Below are positions 8,776 through 17,856 of a DNA stretch of 64,000 nt, one piece after another. Below the pieces are notes generated by a model. The model saw nothing but the letters and a program-made list of their open reading frames with translations, ran no database searches and was not told where the DNA came from. Source of the stretch: Schaalia cardiffensis (lineage in GTDB: Bacteria > Actinomycetota > Actinomycetes > Actinomycetales > Actinomycetaceae). The stretch's first letter is position 1, and every line of letters starts with the position of its first letter. The translations under genes were made by a program, and so were the position numbers. The stretch is taken from positions 95,470 through 159,469 of the forward strand of contig NZ_JAEKIA010000006.1 of assembly GCF_016405145.1 (NCBI RefSeq), in the 5' to 3' direction.

Positions 8776-9750
8776 TTATACGAAGCGTCGAAGGATGCTC
8801 ATGACCTCCGGCACATAGGCGGCGCCGAATAGGTGGACGTGGATGGTGAGGATGTGGAGTTGGTGAAGGCCGACGCGATCACGCCAACCATCAGCCAGGG
8901 CAGAGGCCTCGTCATAGGCGGCAAGGACTCTTTCGAGCATGGGGAAGCCGAAGACGGCGAGGGCGGCGAGGTCCTCCTCGGCGTGTCCGCCCTGAGCGGC
9001 CGGGTCGATGAGGACCGCACCGGAGGGGGTCCATATGACGTTGCCGTTCCACAAGTCGCCGTGCGTGCGTGCGGCCATGTGCCCGCAGGCGTGCTGGGCT
9101 CTGTAGGGGGCCGGAGTCGGCAAAGTCGGCTCTGCGTCCCGGCTCTTGTCCTCAGGGAGGGTGTGCTGCTTCTCCCCTGCGAGGGTGCCTTTCTTTTCTC
9201 CGACTAGAGGGTCTTGCTTCTCCCCGGTCTTGTCCCTGGTCGGAGCGACTTCCTTCTCCCCAGTTCCATCCTTGGTGAGCGCGCCCTCGTGAAGGAGCTT
9301 CGGCTGTTCATGGTCGAACTCTCCGCTTGCGAGACGATCACACAGCATGCCCAGCGCTGTGCGCTGATCGGGGGTGAAGCCCGGTGAATCAATGTAGGGA
9401 AGGATCCGGTACTGGGCGTAGAACTCTCCCCAAGAGGCGGGTGCGCCCTCGTGGAGGAGAGGGAGCCGGGCTTCGCCCATCCACCCATCGCCCAGGTGTC
9501 CGGGCGGGGGAGCGCCAAAATGCGGGGCACCTGCCGCGTGAGTGTGGGCGAGAGCTCGACCGAACTCTTCTGCCGCCGATGCGGTGGGGGAGACCCTGTG
9601 GAGGCGGGGCTCTGTGAGCCAGGTGCTTCCACTGTCGAGGACGGGCACGACCCGCGCGGCCTTAGGAGACGTGTCGGCGAGCCACATGAGTCCCGTGACC
9701 TCGTGGGAAATCCGTGAGGGCCTCGGATCCTTCTTCGTGAAGATCTGCAT
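8776..9750 (-). CDS. Fructosamine kinase family protein with an in-frame insert
   Basis: 324 residues from ATG 9750, which has GGAGGAAGA directly upstream. The kinase-like core is clear at the C-terminal side: THGDLWNGNVIW (about 229-240) for the catalytic loop and IDPAAQGGHAEEDLA (about 248-262) for the metal-binding segment of the FN3K/aminoglycoside-kinase fold. The family phosphorylates ketosamine adducts on glycated amines. Residues ~150-225 (nt 9078-9303) are a Lys/Glu/Thr-rich periodic insert with repeated GEKxxxL-type units, which the family normally lacks. It splits the middle of the protein but keeps the frame and the motifs, so activity is probably retained. Confidence 0.85.
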   Translation of the reverse strand: MQIFTKKDPRPSRISHEVTGLMWLADTSPKAARVVPVLDSGSTWLTEPRLHRVSPTASAAEEFGRALAHTHAAGAPHFGAPPPGHLGDGWMGEARLPLLHEGAPASWGEFYAQYRILPYIDSPGFTPDQRTALGMLCDRLASGEFDHEQPKLLHEGALTKDGTGEKEVAPTRDKTGEKQDPLVGEKKGTLAGEKQHTLPEDKSRDAEPTLPTPAPYRAQHACGHMAARTHGDLWNGNVIWTPSGAVLIDPAAQGGHAEEDLAALAVFGFPMLERVLAAYDEASALADGWRDRVGLHQLHILTIHVHLFGAAYVPEVMSILRRFV

Positions 9751-9879
9751 TCTTCCTCCCTCCGCGCCTTCATCCACAGGCATCGACTCGGCGCACGCTG
9801 GTCCACATCCTCCCATTGTCGAGCCTGATTGAAGAGGGCGAGTGGCTTAGCGTCACCTCAAAAGGGGAAGGAGAAAAGG

Positions 9880-10242
9880 ATGAGCGCAGGGGCGCTGATC
9901 GCGGCGCAAGACGCGCGGGACAACCTGCGGATTGTCGCTGCAGAACTTGAAGGCGCTGTGTGCAGGCTCGGGCTTGAACGTTTCGACGGGTGGGAGGGAA
10001 ACGCCGCACAAGGCGCACGCTCACGGCTCGTCGAGCTTTGCTCCATGCTGGAAAGCGCCAGAAGTCAGGCGGAATTCGCATTGAACGAGGCTGAGGCGCG
10101 GGTCCAATTCGTGGAGGATTCTCTCGCCGCTGCGGCCCTTGCGGGCGCAAGCTCTTCTGAGGTTGCATTCTTCGGCTCAGGGGTTGCCTCCTTAGCGGAT
10201 TCGGATGCCGAACTTTTCGGCGCGAGTGTGATGGGACGCTAA
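9880..10242 (+). CDS. WXG100-like small helical protein
   Basis: 120 residues from ATG 9880 (AAGGAG seven bases upstream). It is predicted to be almost all helix, with a Trp-Glu-Gly turn at residues 38-40 (FDGWEGNAAQ), the spacing expected of ESX/WXG100 helical-hairpin proteins. No signal peptide or membrane segment. It ends three bases before a hydrolase gene whose own N terminus has the same hairpin character. WXG100 proteins are usually partners or substrates of type VII secretion. This one most likely pairs with the neighbouring effector-like hydrolase. No secretion ATPase gene (EccC/EssC) is in the window, so export is inferred. Confidence 0.65.
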   Translation: MSAGALIAAQDARDNLRIVAAELEGAVCRLGLERFDGWEGNAAQGARSRLVELCSMLESARSQAEFALNEAEARVQFVEDSLAAAALAGASSSEVAFFGSGVASLADSDAELFGASVMGR

Positions 10243-10245
10243 GAG

Positions 10246-11961
10246 ATGGAGGCTTTTGGCCGATTCCTTGTGACGAACGGTGAGACCCAGGTCGATACGG
10301 AGGCTCTTTTCGCTGCTGCGGCTCGTCTTGAGGCTCTTGCCTGTGATCTTGAAGAGCTCGAATACCGTGCGCGCCGTGCTGGCGAGGATACCCTGGCCGC
10401 TTCGAGCGGGGACTTTGCTGGCGCCTGGCAGGCAAGGGTCGCCGCCGAGTCCGCCGAACAGGGAATCCTGACTGCCAGAGCCCGTTTGATTGAGCTCGTT
10501 GATTCTGTGAGGTTTGCGGCGAACCTGTATTGCGAAGCAGAGTCGCGAGCCCTGAGTCTGAGCGAGCCCCTCACTGACGGTGAATTGGCGCTACGGGGCA
10601 TTGCGGGAATATCCATGCTCTTTCCAGGCCCTGCGGGCGCAAGCGGGGTGTTGCTGAGTCTGCTCCTAAGCTCAAAAGGCCCCCATTCTTCGGGTATCGC
10701 CTCGCCTCCTCACAGGGCGGCCAGTAGTTACTTCGACTGGCTGGCACGCCTCGTTGCGACGGGGAGCAACGCGAGAATCATGGCGGAGATCATGGAATTC
10801 ACTTCCGGCGCAGGCGATGGTTTCGCTGGAGTGCGCCTGCAGCGCGACCTCGCTACGATCAGCAGGGCGCTCATGGATACTCCCTTCTGCGAGGAGGATG
10901 CGGGCGGACGTCGAGGAACGAAAGAGGCTGCGGCACGGGTATCGTGGCTCTCCTCCTTCTTGGGCGCTTCCGTTTTCGGCGCACCAAAGGGTGTTGAAGT
11001 GCGCAGCGGTCAGGGCCTTCCACCCGGCCGGGATCATGTCTTAGTGAATCCCGGAGAAGGTGTGAGCAGGGGGTTTGCCAAGACAGGGGAGACCAATCTG
11101 AGGGTCATTGACCTGCTCTCAAGCGCAAGCCTTGTTCCGGGAGGCACGAGAAGCCTCACCAGATTCGTGGGGCATCGACTCCCCCTTCCCGGGACAGGGC
11201 TTCCGACTCCCACTCCTGCATCCTCGGTCCCCACACCAAAGGAACCGACGGCGCTTCTCGATCACCTGGCGAGCCTTGATGGTTCTGGCGATTCCGGCCA
11301 GTTCATGATCTTGCGCCATGAGACACCACTGGGGGATGGGACGAGCAGTAGATCGTGGAGCGTCGTTGTACGCGGCACACAGAAATGGGGAGTTGGAGCT
11401 TCGAACCCGCAGGACATGCTCACGAACTTCCAGGGAGTCGGCGGCCTCGACACGGACCAAAAGCGCGCGGTTCTGGCGGCAATGGAGATGGCGGGAATTG
11501 ACAAGGGTGAGCCGGTCGAGTTCGTCGGTCATTCTCAAGGGGGCATTGTTGCTGCGGACCTCGCCACCGACCAGACGCTCTGTCAGGACTATTCGGTCGT
11601 TTCCGCCCTGACTGCGGGCTCGCCAATCGCCGGGTCCGTCCCCGAAGGAGGTGTGCGTGTCCTTGCTCTTGAGAACACGAGGGACATTGTTCCCGGGCTG
11701 GATGGTGCGAATAATGCCCCAGGAGTCGTTACCGTCCACTTCGACGGGGAACCCTATATCCCCGAGGGGAAGGAGGGCGGGAAGGTCGTCGCCCACGACA
11801 TCGGGCTGTACCGCAACGCACTCGCTGATCTTCAGGCACATGAGGGAGAAGAGCTCGCGGAGGTGAGGGCTTGGGAGGAGGCGCGAAGCTCTCGGATGGG
11901 GTTTTCTTCGAGGACGAGGACGACGGCCTTCGTTTTCGACACTCAAAGGGTCGGCTACTGA
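10246..11961 (+). CDS. WXG-domain alpha/beta hydrolase, candidate type VII secretion effector
   Basis: 571 residues. The first ~105 form helices around FAGAWQARV (about residues 57-65), a WXG-like turn, followed by a second long helix. A short hydrophobic stretch follows at ~118-142, then a variable linker. The C-terminal hydrolase carries GHSQGG at 428-433 (Ser430), Asp480 in RDIVPGLDG and His517 in VAHDIGLY. These align by eye with the hydrolase at 2577-4235. The start follows the previous stop by three bases, so the two are surely co-expressed. The architecture (WXG helper plus WXG-lipase) fits a secreted phospholipase- or esterase-type toxin or virulence factor. Substrate and export are unproven. 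Confidence 0.68.
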   Translation: MEAFGRFLVTNGETQVDTEALFAAAARLEALACDLEELEYRARRAGEDTLAASSGDFAGAWQARVAAESAEQGILTARARLIELVDSVRFAANLYCEAESRALSLSEPLTDGELALRGIAGISMLFPGPAGASGVLLSLLLSSKGPHSSGIASPPHRAASSYFDWLARLVATGSNARIMAEIMEFTSGAGDGFAGVRLQRDLATISRALMDTPFCEEDAGGRRGTKEAAARVSWLSSFLGASVFGAPKGVEVRSGQGLPPGRDHVLVNPGEGVSRGFAKTGETNLRVIDLLSSASLVPGGTRSLTRFVGHRLPLPGTGLPTPTPASSVPTPKEPTALLDHLASLDGSGDSGQFMILRHETPLGDGTSSRSWSVVVRGTQKWGVGASNPQDMLTNFQGVGGLDTDQKRAVLAAMEMAGIDKGEPVEFVGHSQGGIVAADLATDQTLCQDYSVVSALTAGSPIAGSVPEGGVRVLALENTRDIVPGLDGANNAPGVVTVHFDGEPYIPEGKEGGKVVAHDIGLYRNALADLQAHEGEELAEVRAWEEARSSRMGFSSRTRTTAFVFDTQRVGY

Positions 11962-12253
11962 AGAGGTCTCGTGACACCTCGCTGAAAAAGCCTCGCGACA
12001 CCTCGCGCTTGAAAACGCAGACTGAGCCTGGGATGGAGATGGGCAAGAAACTGCGCAAGAGGGTGCGGAAAAGGAAACGCAGACCAAACTACGCAAGGGG
12101 TGTTAAAGAGGAGTCGCGCAGCAGGGTGCTGAAAAGAAGTCTGTGAAGAAAGAGTGCGAGAGCGTGCTGGCAACAGGTCCCAGAACAGCTCGCGCAAGCG
12201 CGCTCAAGGGCTTAGCGCGCAGGTCAAACACCCTGTGGAGTGCTAACGTGTGC
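11962..12253. other. Purine-rich gap and leader before the thiamine operon
   Basis: About 290 bases rich in AAG/GAG runs with repeated CTCGYGACACCTCGC units near 11970-12010. The thi promoter must lie in the right half, but I could not single out a -10/-35 pair. No gene seen. Confidence 0.4.
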
Positions 12254-12330
12254 TGCGTGACACGGGGTGCCACTGGCTGAGAACACACCCGTTGAACCTG
12301 TCCAGATAATTCTGACGAAGGGATGTCGCA
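12254..12330 (+). promoter_or_regulatory. TPP riboswitch (THI box)
   Basis: The conserved TPP aptamer core is unmistakable: GGGGTGCCACTGGCTGAGA (from 12264), ACCCGTTGAACCTG (12287-12300) and ACGAAGGGA (about 12315-12323). The closing stem can be drawn between 12254-12262 (TGCGTGACA) and 12324-12330 (TGTCGCA). The AAGGGA that serves as Shine-Dalgarno for thiM is inside the aptamer, and the stem appears to include the A of the ATG. TPP binding should therefore block translation initiation directly, shutting down the thiMED-tenA operon. Confidence 0.93.
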
Positions 12331-13133
12331 TGATTACGCACGCGACCGCATCAACCGCACTCAACGCCGTTCGCGAGACCACTCCTCTGGTTTCTTGCAT
12401 TACGAACTCGGTCGTCACGAACTTCACCGCGAATGCTCTGCTCGCAGTGGGCGCCGCACCGGCGATGGTTGACATTGTCGGCGAGGCCGGGCCTTTCGCT
12501 TCGATCGCCTCCGCCCTGCTCATCAACTTAGGAACCCCGACTCCTGAACAGCGTGAGGCAGCCAGACAGGCCGCGCGAGCCGCTCATGATGCGGGCGTCC
12601 CCTGGGTCCTTGACCCTGTGGCCGTGGGCGCACTCGTGCATCGCACCGCCCTCGCTCATGAGCTCCTCGACTTCAAGCCCACTGTGATCCGGGGTAACGC
12701 CTCGGAGATCATCGCCTTGGCTGGCACTGGCATCGGGGGTCGCGGCGTGGATGCCGCTGACGAGGTTGATGCCGCACTCGACGCGGCCCGGGCCCTCGCG
12801 CAAAAGGCCGAGTGCGTGGTCGCGATCTCTGGGGCCGTTGATGCGATCGTGTCCGTCTCTGAGATCCTCCGCGTCGGAGGTGGAGCCGAGATGCTGACGC
12901 GAGTGACCGGTGGTGGCTGCGCCCTCGGCGCTGTGAGCGCCGCTTTCGTGAGCGCGGGCCGCACCAAGGGCCTGGGGGATCTGGAATCTGTTGCCGCATG
13001 CCATATCGCCTACTCGGCTGCGGCTGAGCGCGCCGAGTCTCAGGCTGCAGGGCCGGGCACTTTCGCTCCGCTCTTCCTCGACGCCCTGTATTCGCTGGAA
13101 GGCGCCGAGCTGAAAAGGATCCCCCTGTCATGA
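12330..13133 (+). CDS. thiM: Hydroxyethylthiazole kinase
   Basis: 267 residues from ATG 12330, immediately after the TPP aptamer. An upstream in-frame ATG at 12267 lies inside the aptamer and is rejected. Family features include [17 protein letters not shown], the GNASEIIAL segment and the C-terminal ribokinase-type [11 protein letters not shown] with the catalytic Cys. It phosphorylates 4-methyl-5-hydroxyethylthiazole with ATP, the salvage branch of thiamine synthesis. It overlaps thiE by four bases (ATGA). With no thiC, thiG or thiS here, the operon looks dedicated to salvage plus coupling. Confidence 0.96.
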   Translation: MITHATASTALNAVRETTPLVSCITNSVVTNFTANALLAVGAAPAMVDIVGEAGPFASIASALLINLGTPTPEQREAARQAARAAHDAGVPWVLDPVAVGALVHRTALAHELLDFKPTVIRGNASEIIALAGTGIGGRGVDAADEVDAALDAARALAQKAECVVAISGAVDAIVSVSEILRVGGGAEMLTRVTGGGCALGAVSAAFVSAGRTKGLGDLESVAACHIAYSAAAERAESQAAGPGTFAPLFLDALYSLEGAELKRIPLS

Positions 13134-13792
13134 GGACCGCCCCTGATCTTCGCGTCTACTTCGTAACTGACGCGGGCCTGTGCGAAAGCGCGGGCCGCAC
13201 GGTCCGTGAAACCGTTATCGCCGCAGTTGAGGGCGGCGCAACCTGCGTGCAGTTGCGCGCTAAAGACTCCGATGGGAGGCCCTTCCTTGAGGAAGTCCTC
13301 GAGGTCGCGAAAGCCGTCGGCGAGAAAGTCCCCGTGATCGTGAACGACCGCGTCGACGTGTTCCTCGCGGCCCGCGCCCTCGGAGCGCAAGTTGCTGGCG
13401 TGCACGTCGGTCAATCCGATCTGCCCGCCTCCCTCGTGCGCACTCTCATCGGCGAGGACGCCTACCTTGGTTTGTCGATCGGCACTCAAGAGGAAGCACA
13501 GGCCGCCCGAGAGGAAGGGGCGGCCGACCACGTCGGCCTTTCAGTTCTGCGCACCACCGCGACAAAGACCGACACTCCTGATGTTCTCGGCTTCGAAGGC
13601 TGTGAACGCTTGAAGAGGATTGTCGGCATCCCGGCCGTCGCGATTGGTGGGGTCGGAGTCGATGACATGGCGCAGCTCGCGCGAATCGGCATTGACGGAG
13701 GGGCCATCGTGTCCGCGATCTGTTGCGCCCCTGACCCGGCTGCCACCGCAGCTCAACTACTTGCCCAGTGGAATGAAGGAGCACAGGAATGA
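13130..13792 (+). CDS. thiE: Thiamine-phosphate synthase
   Basis: 220-residue TIM barrel. YFVTDAGLC at the N terminus, [25 protein letters not shown] with the phosphate-site residues, and AIGGV near the C terminus are hallmark ThiE features. It joins HMP-pyrophosphate and thiazole-phosphate to give thiamine phosphate. The usual GPIFPT loop is replaced by [11 protein letters not shown], a variant also used by some ThiE proteins. It overlaps both neighbours by four bases, so the operon is translationally coupled. Confidence 0.95.
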   Translation: MRTAPDLRVYFVTDAGLCESAGRTVRETVIAAVEGGATCVQLRAKDSDGRPFLEEVLEVAKAVGEKVPVIVNDRVDVFLAARALGAQVAGVHVGQSDLPASLVRTLIGEDAYLGLSIGTQEEAQAAREEGAADHVGLSVLRTTATKTDTPDVLGFEGCERLKRIVGIPAVAIGGVGVDDMAQLARIGIDGGAIVSAICCAPDPAATAAQLLAQWNEGAQE

Positions 13793-14595
13793 CTAGGACC
13801 GTCACAGCTTTGACGATCGCAGGATCTGACCCTTCGGGAGGCGCGGGCATTCAAGCGGACCTTAAGGCGATGAGCGCCAATGGCGCCTACGCGATGAGTG
13901 TCATTACCGCACTCACCGCCCAGTCGACTCGTGGTGTCACGGGAGTGCATGCCGTGCCCCTGGATTTCGTTCGACTCCAACTCGACACCGTCCTTGCTGA
14001 TATTCGCCCCGGTGCGACGAAGATCGGGATGCTCGCAACCGCCGAGCTTGCCGCCCTCGTCGCTGAGTATCTTCCGACCCTGGAGAACACGGTCCTCGAC
14101 CCGGTGATGGTCGCGACCTCGGGCGATCCGCTCCTCGAGCCGGATGCGCGGGCCGAGGTTCGTAGGCTCTGCACTCTTGTCGAGCTCATCACGCCGAACC
14201 TTTCCGAAGCGGCGGTCCTCCTCGAATGTGAACGCGCGAGGAACGTTGAGGAGATGATCGAGCAGGCGAAGGCTTTGCGCGAGCTTGGAGTCAAGCGCGC
14301 CCTCGTCAAGGGCGGGCACCTGGATGAAGATGCGAGTGATGTCTTCATCGACGAGGACGGGCCCCTCGTTTTGACGGGCCGCAGGATTGCCACGCAGAAC
14401 ACTCATGGGACCGGCTGCACCCTCTCTTCGGCGATTGCGGCTCTGCGTCCTCGTCGTCACACATGGGTCGATGCCGTGAAGGACGCGAAGGCTTACCTCA
14501 CGGAGGCGATTGCTCACGCCGATTCTCTTGGCGTTGGGCACGGGCACGGCCCCATTCACCATTTCCACGCGATCTGGCCCAAGGAGGAGCGATGA
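13789..14595 (+). CDS. thiD: Hydroxymethylpyrimidine/phosphomethylpyrimidine kinase
   Basis: 268-residue ribokinase-fold protein. GSDPSGGAGIQADLKAM at the N terminus and NTHGTGCTLSSAIAAL near the C terminus (anion hole and catalytic Cys/Asp region) are diagnostic. It phosphorylates HMP twice to HMP-PP, the substrate of ThiE. The start overlaps the thiE stop and its stop overlaps tenA. Confidence 0.95.
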   Translation: MTRTVTALTIAGSDPSGGAGIQADLKAMSANGAYAMSVITALTAQSTRGVTGVHAVPLDFVRLQLDTVLADIRPGATKIGMLATAELAALVAEYLPTLENTVLDPVMVATSGDPLLEPDARAEVRRLCTLVELITPNLSEAAVLLECERARNVEEMIEQAKALRELGVKRALVKGGHLDEDASDVFIDEDGPLVLTGRRIATQNTHGTGCTLSSAIAALRPRRHTWVDAVKDAKAYLTEAIAHADSLGVGHGHGPIHHFHAIWPKEER

Positions 14596-15239
14596 GTTTC
14601 ACCGATGAACTGTGGCAGGGGATTGTCCCGATCCGTCAGGCGATTGAGGATCTTGATTTCCTCAGGGGCTTGGGTGAGGGGACTCTTTCACGCGAGCGCT
14701 TCGACTACTACATGCGTCAGGATGCGGGATACCTCGGGACTTATGCTCGGGCTCTTGCGGGGCTTGCCTCGATGGCGAGCGACCCGGATGACCTGGTGTT
14801 CTGGGCGGGCTGTGCGAGGGATTCGATCCTTGTTGAGCGTTCCTTGCACGCTTCCCATGTGGAGGTTGACGGCCCCTTGGAGGTGTCGCCGACCTCGAGG
14901 GCGTATCAGAGTTTCCTCTTGGCCTGCCTCGCCTCGGGTGAGTATGCGGTCGCTGCGAGTGCGGTTCTGCCGTGTTTTTGGATCTACCAGAGTGTTGGGG
15001 ATTCTCTGCTCGAAAAAGCCGGTGAGCTGGAGAATCACGCTTATGGGGATTGGATCGGCATGTACGCTGATCCGGCTTTCGCCGAGCAGACTATGATTGT
15101 TCGTTCGATTGTGGATCGTCTGGCCGAGCAGGTGTCAGAGGAGGCGCGTGGGCGTATGCGTGAGGCCTTCGAGACGGCCTGTCGTTATGAGTGGATGTTT
15201 TGGGATGCGGCCTGGCGCATGGAGGCCTGGCCGATCTGA
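14592..15239 (+). CDS. tenA: Thiaminase II / aminopyrimidine aminohydrolase TenA
   Basis: 215 residues from ATG 14592 (AGGAGCG just upstream, overlapping the thiD stop). The all-helical TenA fold is indicated by FDYYMRQDAGYL, the active-site LPCFWIYQSVG with the nucleophilic Cys, NHAYGDWIGMY and the C-terminal YEWMFWDAAW. Members release HMP by hydrolysing aminopyrimidine breakdown products of thiamine, feeding ThiD. This fits a salvage operon. The Cys is retained, so this is the classical TenA_C type. Confidence 0.94.
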   Translation: MSFTDELWQGIVPIRQAIEDLDFLRGLGEGTLSRERFDYYMRQDAGYLGTYARALAGLASMASDPDDLVFWAGCARDSILVERSLHASHVEVDGPLEVSPTSRAYQSFLLACLASGEYAVAASAVLPCFWIYQSVGDSLLEKAGELENHAYGDWIGMYADPAFAEQTMIVRSIVDRLAEQVSEEARGRMREAFETACRYEWMFWDAAWRMEAWPI

Positions 15240-15611
15240 GCTGGGAGCGCTCAAGCTGCGTAGCAGCCGGGATGGGAGAAGCTTGGGTGAGCCGGGGTGT
15301 CCGGGGGATCTGGGGGAGCTGGGGGTCCGGGGGAGCTGGGGGAGCTGGGGTGTCCGGGTGAGCTGGGTGTCCGGGGGAGCTGGCTCGCCGCGATCTGAGG
15401 CTCGCGAGCTTGCTGCAAGTCCGATCGCTGCCCCGGATGAGCATTTCGGGGAGTCCGTGGGGGTGCTCAAGCTGCGCAGCGGCCGGGGCTTTGCCTCGGC
15501 CGCTCCCCGTCTTGCTTTGGTCGTTCCCCGTCTTGCCTCGACCGCTGCGCAGCTTGCTTCGGCGGCTCTCCGTCTTGACGTGCGGATCGGCGCCTCCTCA
15601 CGTGTCCTTTT
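15240..15611. repeat. Low-complexity G-rich repeats after tenA
   Basis: From about 15284 to 15385 the strand is a degenerate array of GAGCTGGGG and GTCCGGGGG units. From about 15470 to 15570 a second set of GCTGCGCAGC- and CCCGTCTTGC-type units follows. No gene and no clear terminator stand out. Confidence 0.6.
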
Positions 15612-16016
15612 TCAGTCCTCCTTCTTCTTTGCACCGAACAAGCCCGCGACGAAAGAAGAGACGATCGCGGTGATGATCGCTCCGAAGAGGCAGGACAGGA
15701 AACCGCCCGTGGAGAAGGGGAAGCCGAGTTGTGTGGACAGCCAGCCCGTGAACTTGAAGAGGACCGAGTTCGTGACGATTGCGAAAAGCCCAAAGCTCAA
15801 CAGGTAGAGCGGGAAAGTCAAGGTCTTCACGATCGGCTTGATGATGGAATTGACCCCGGTGAAAACAAGAGCGATCACTGCGAGTGTGAGGGCTGTTTCC
15901 GTCAGGGAAGCCCCTGAGGTGAAGGAAATATCGGGGATCAGGCGTGCGGACACCCAGATCCCTGCCATGGTTGCGAGAAGACGAAGAAGAAACTCCATGC
16001 CTCCACTGTCGCGCAT
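15612..16016 (-). CDS. Phage holin family (Phage_holin_4_2-like) membrane protein
   Basis: 134 residues with four hydrophobic helices and a Lys/Glu-rich tail (GAKKKED). The pattern NSIIKPIVKTLTFPLYLLSFG is the signature loop of the PF04020-type family, a widespread small membrane protein in actinobacteria with no proven lysis role. ATG 16016 has GGAG seven bases upstream. The ATG at 15998 lies almost directly on a GGAGG and is less likely. It is divergent from the aminotransferase gene. Confidence 0.82.
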   Translation of the reverse strand: MRDSGGMEFLLRLLATMAGIWVSARLIPDISFTSGASLTETALTLAVIALVFTGVNSIIKPIVKTLTFPLYLLSFGLFAIVTNSVLFKFTGWLSTQLGFPFSTGGFLSCLFGAIITAIVSSFVAGLFGAKKKED

Positions 16017-16166
16017 TTTCCCGCTCCGCGCTCGCTGAGCGACGCTTCAACGCTCATGCTGGCCCACGTGAAAGGCCCCTCGTCCCCTCCGCGCCCTTTG
16101 AGCGCGTGAACGCCCGCACTTCGGAAATCCTTCATCTCCTTCGGCGCTGTGCGCTAGGACTGAAGC

Positions 16167-17216
16167 ATGAGCGAATTCCAGGTCCCGATCCGCCCCGCCG
16201 TCCGTAATCTCCCGCGTTACCGGCCGGGGAAGGCCGCGCCGGGAGCAATGAAACTCTCCTCGAATGAGATGGCGACCCCGCCCTCGGCCCCCATCCTCGA
16301 GGCGATGAGAAAAGCCCTTGAGAACGTGAACCGCTACCCGGATCTCATGGCAACGCCAGTGCGCGAGGCCATCGCCAAGCGTTTCAAGGTCCTTCCCGAG
16401 CAGGTCTGCGTCGGAACCGGCTCTTCTGCGCTCCTCCTCGCCGCCCTGTCGGCCGTGTGCTCGCCGGGCGCGAAAGTCGTCTACCCGTGGCGCTCCTTCG
16501 AGTCCTATCCGATTGCGATCCCAGCTTCGCACGCCGAAGGGGTTCCCGTTCCCCTCGACGAGGATGGGGGTCACGATGTTGAGGGGCTCGTGTGTGCAGC
16601 TCAGGATGCTACCGCCTTGATCCTGTGTTCGCCGAACAACCCGACGGGTCCTGTTCTGACTTTCGACACGATCCGGGACATTGTTGAGCGCGTTCCCGCA
16701 TCTGTCCTCGTCCTCGTTGATGAGGCGTACATTGATTTCGCGAGCGATCCGCGCGTGTCGAGCGCGATCCCGTTGATTGAGGAGCATCCGAACGTCCTCG
16801 TTTTGCGGACTTTCTCAAAGGTGCATGCGCTCGCGGGAGTGCGGGTCGGGTATGCGATTGGGAATACGGAGCTGATTGGTGCAATCCAGGCGGTGTCCGT
16901 TCCTTTTGGGGTGTCGAGTGTCGCGCAGGCAGCGGCTCTCGCTTCCCTTGAGGACGAGGCCGGGGTCCGCGCTTCGGCTCAGGCGGTCATTGCCGAGCGC
17001 GAACGCATGATCGCCGCGCTTCGCGAGGCGGGGCTTTCGGTGCCGGATTCTCAGGCGAACTTCTTCTTCCTTCCGGGCTTGGGGGCCGACTTTGTCGAAG
17101 CATGTGTGGATGCGGGCCTCATCGTTCGTCCTTTCCCCGAGGGCGTTCGGGTGACGCTTGCCGATCCGCTAACGAATGATCGCTTCTTGGAGGTCGCGAG
17201 GCGCTTTGCGCGCTGA
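16167..17216 (+). CDS. Class I/II PLP aminotransferase (histidinol-phosphate/aromatic type)
   Basis: 349 residues. The N-terminal KLSSNEMATPP, the CSPNNPTGP motif, VLVDEAYIDF and the PLP-lysine motif RTFSKVHALAGVRVGYAIG all match the HisC/Pat subgroup of fold type I aminotransferases. In actinobacteria this subgroup divides into histidinol-phosphate and phenylalanine aminotransferases. The isolated position, away from his genes, favours the aromatic aminotransferase (Pat), but this is not decided by sequence alone. Confidence 0.9.
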   Translation: MSEFQVPIRPAVRNLPRYRPGKAAPGAMKLSSNEMATPPSAPILEAMRKALENVNRYPDLMATPVREAIAKRFKVLPEQVCVGTGSSALLLAALSAVCSPGAKVVYPWRSFESYPIAIPASHAEGVPVPLDEDGGHDVEGLVCAAQDATALILCSPNNPTGPVLTFDTIRDIVERVPASVLVLVDEAYIDFASDPRVSSAIPLIEEHPNVLVLRTFSKVHALAGVRVGYAIGNTELIGAIQAVSVPFGVSSVAQAAALASLEDEAGVRASAQAVIAERERMIAALREAGLSVPDSQANFFFLPGLGADFVEACVDAGLIVRPFPEGVRVTLADPLTNDRFLEVARRFAR

Positions 17217-17400
17217 GGAGCGCGCCGTGGGTGTTATCCGGTAGATCGAGGCTGCTGGATTGGAGCTGCGGGGTGCGGTGCTGGAGCTGCGAGCTGTCGT
17301 GGCGGAGCTGCGAGGTGCTGTGTTGCTGCTTCGAGGTGCGGTGTTGCTGCTTCGAGGTGCGGTGTTGGAAGTCCGGGCTGCTGTGCGTCTATGCCTCAGC
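17217..17400. repeat. Minisatellite of GAGCTGCGAGGTGC units
   Basis: About 17262-17375 consists of degenerate tandem units related to GCTTCGAGGTGCGGTGTTGCT. One 21-base unit occurs twice exactly. Non-coding. Confidence 0.6.
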
Positions 17401-17404
17401 CTCT

Positions 17405-17590
17405 TTGGGACATGCGTCCCCACGTTATGTGTTCGGCAAGGCTGAGGGGTCCTTGATAGCCCCGAGGTCATATTTGGGGTTCTCTGGATTGGTGTGGGGT
17501 GGTGTGCGGGTGCCCACATTATGCGTTCGGCGAGGCTGAGGGGTGGTTGATGGCGCCGAGATTATATTTGGGGTCCTTTGGGCGGTGCGG
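17405..17590. repeat. Dispersed repeat family R1, tandem doublet (94-base period), locus 1
   Basis: Two copies, with TTCGGC anchors at 17432 and 17526, 94 bases apart. They share GTTCGGCRAGGCTGAGGGG and a following CCGAGRTYATATTTGGGGT. A second doublet with the same 94-base spacing lies at 40262-40445 in the same orientation. Confidence 0.75.
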
Positions 17591-17762
17591 CTGCGAATGC
17601 TCCGCGCCACGGAGCTAGAAGGCTCGACGCTTCAACCTCGAAAAACCCTGGACACACCCGAAAATGTCGCTCATTGTGGCCGATATCCTTCGGTTAAGGC
17701 CACAAGGGCTCGGCGTGGACGTAGGCTGCGAGGGTTTTGGTCGGCACCCAGGCCGCGAGGCC

Positions 17763-17856
17763 TCAAGTCGGACAATAGGCGTAGACAAGTCTGATAATCC
17801 AAACTCTGACCTGGGGTTTTCTTAAGGGGCCGAGGCGTACGGTTCGACTTGTGGAC
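17763..17856. repeat. Dispersed repeat family R2 with inverted ends, copy 1
   Basis: It begins TCAAGTCGGACA, contains GACCTGGGGTTTTCTTAAGG and ends GGTTCGACTTGTGGAC, so the two ends are imperfect inverted copies. The core and ends recur at 40068-40146. The ends recur with a different core at 52208-52330. From 17860 to 18060 further short units (GAGGTCGGGCACA, GAGGTCGAACACA) are present but no gene. Confidence 0.7.
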
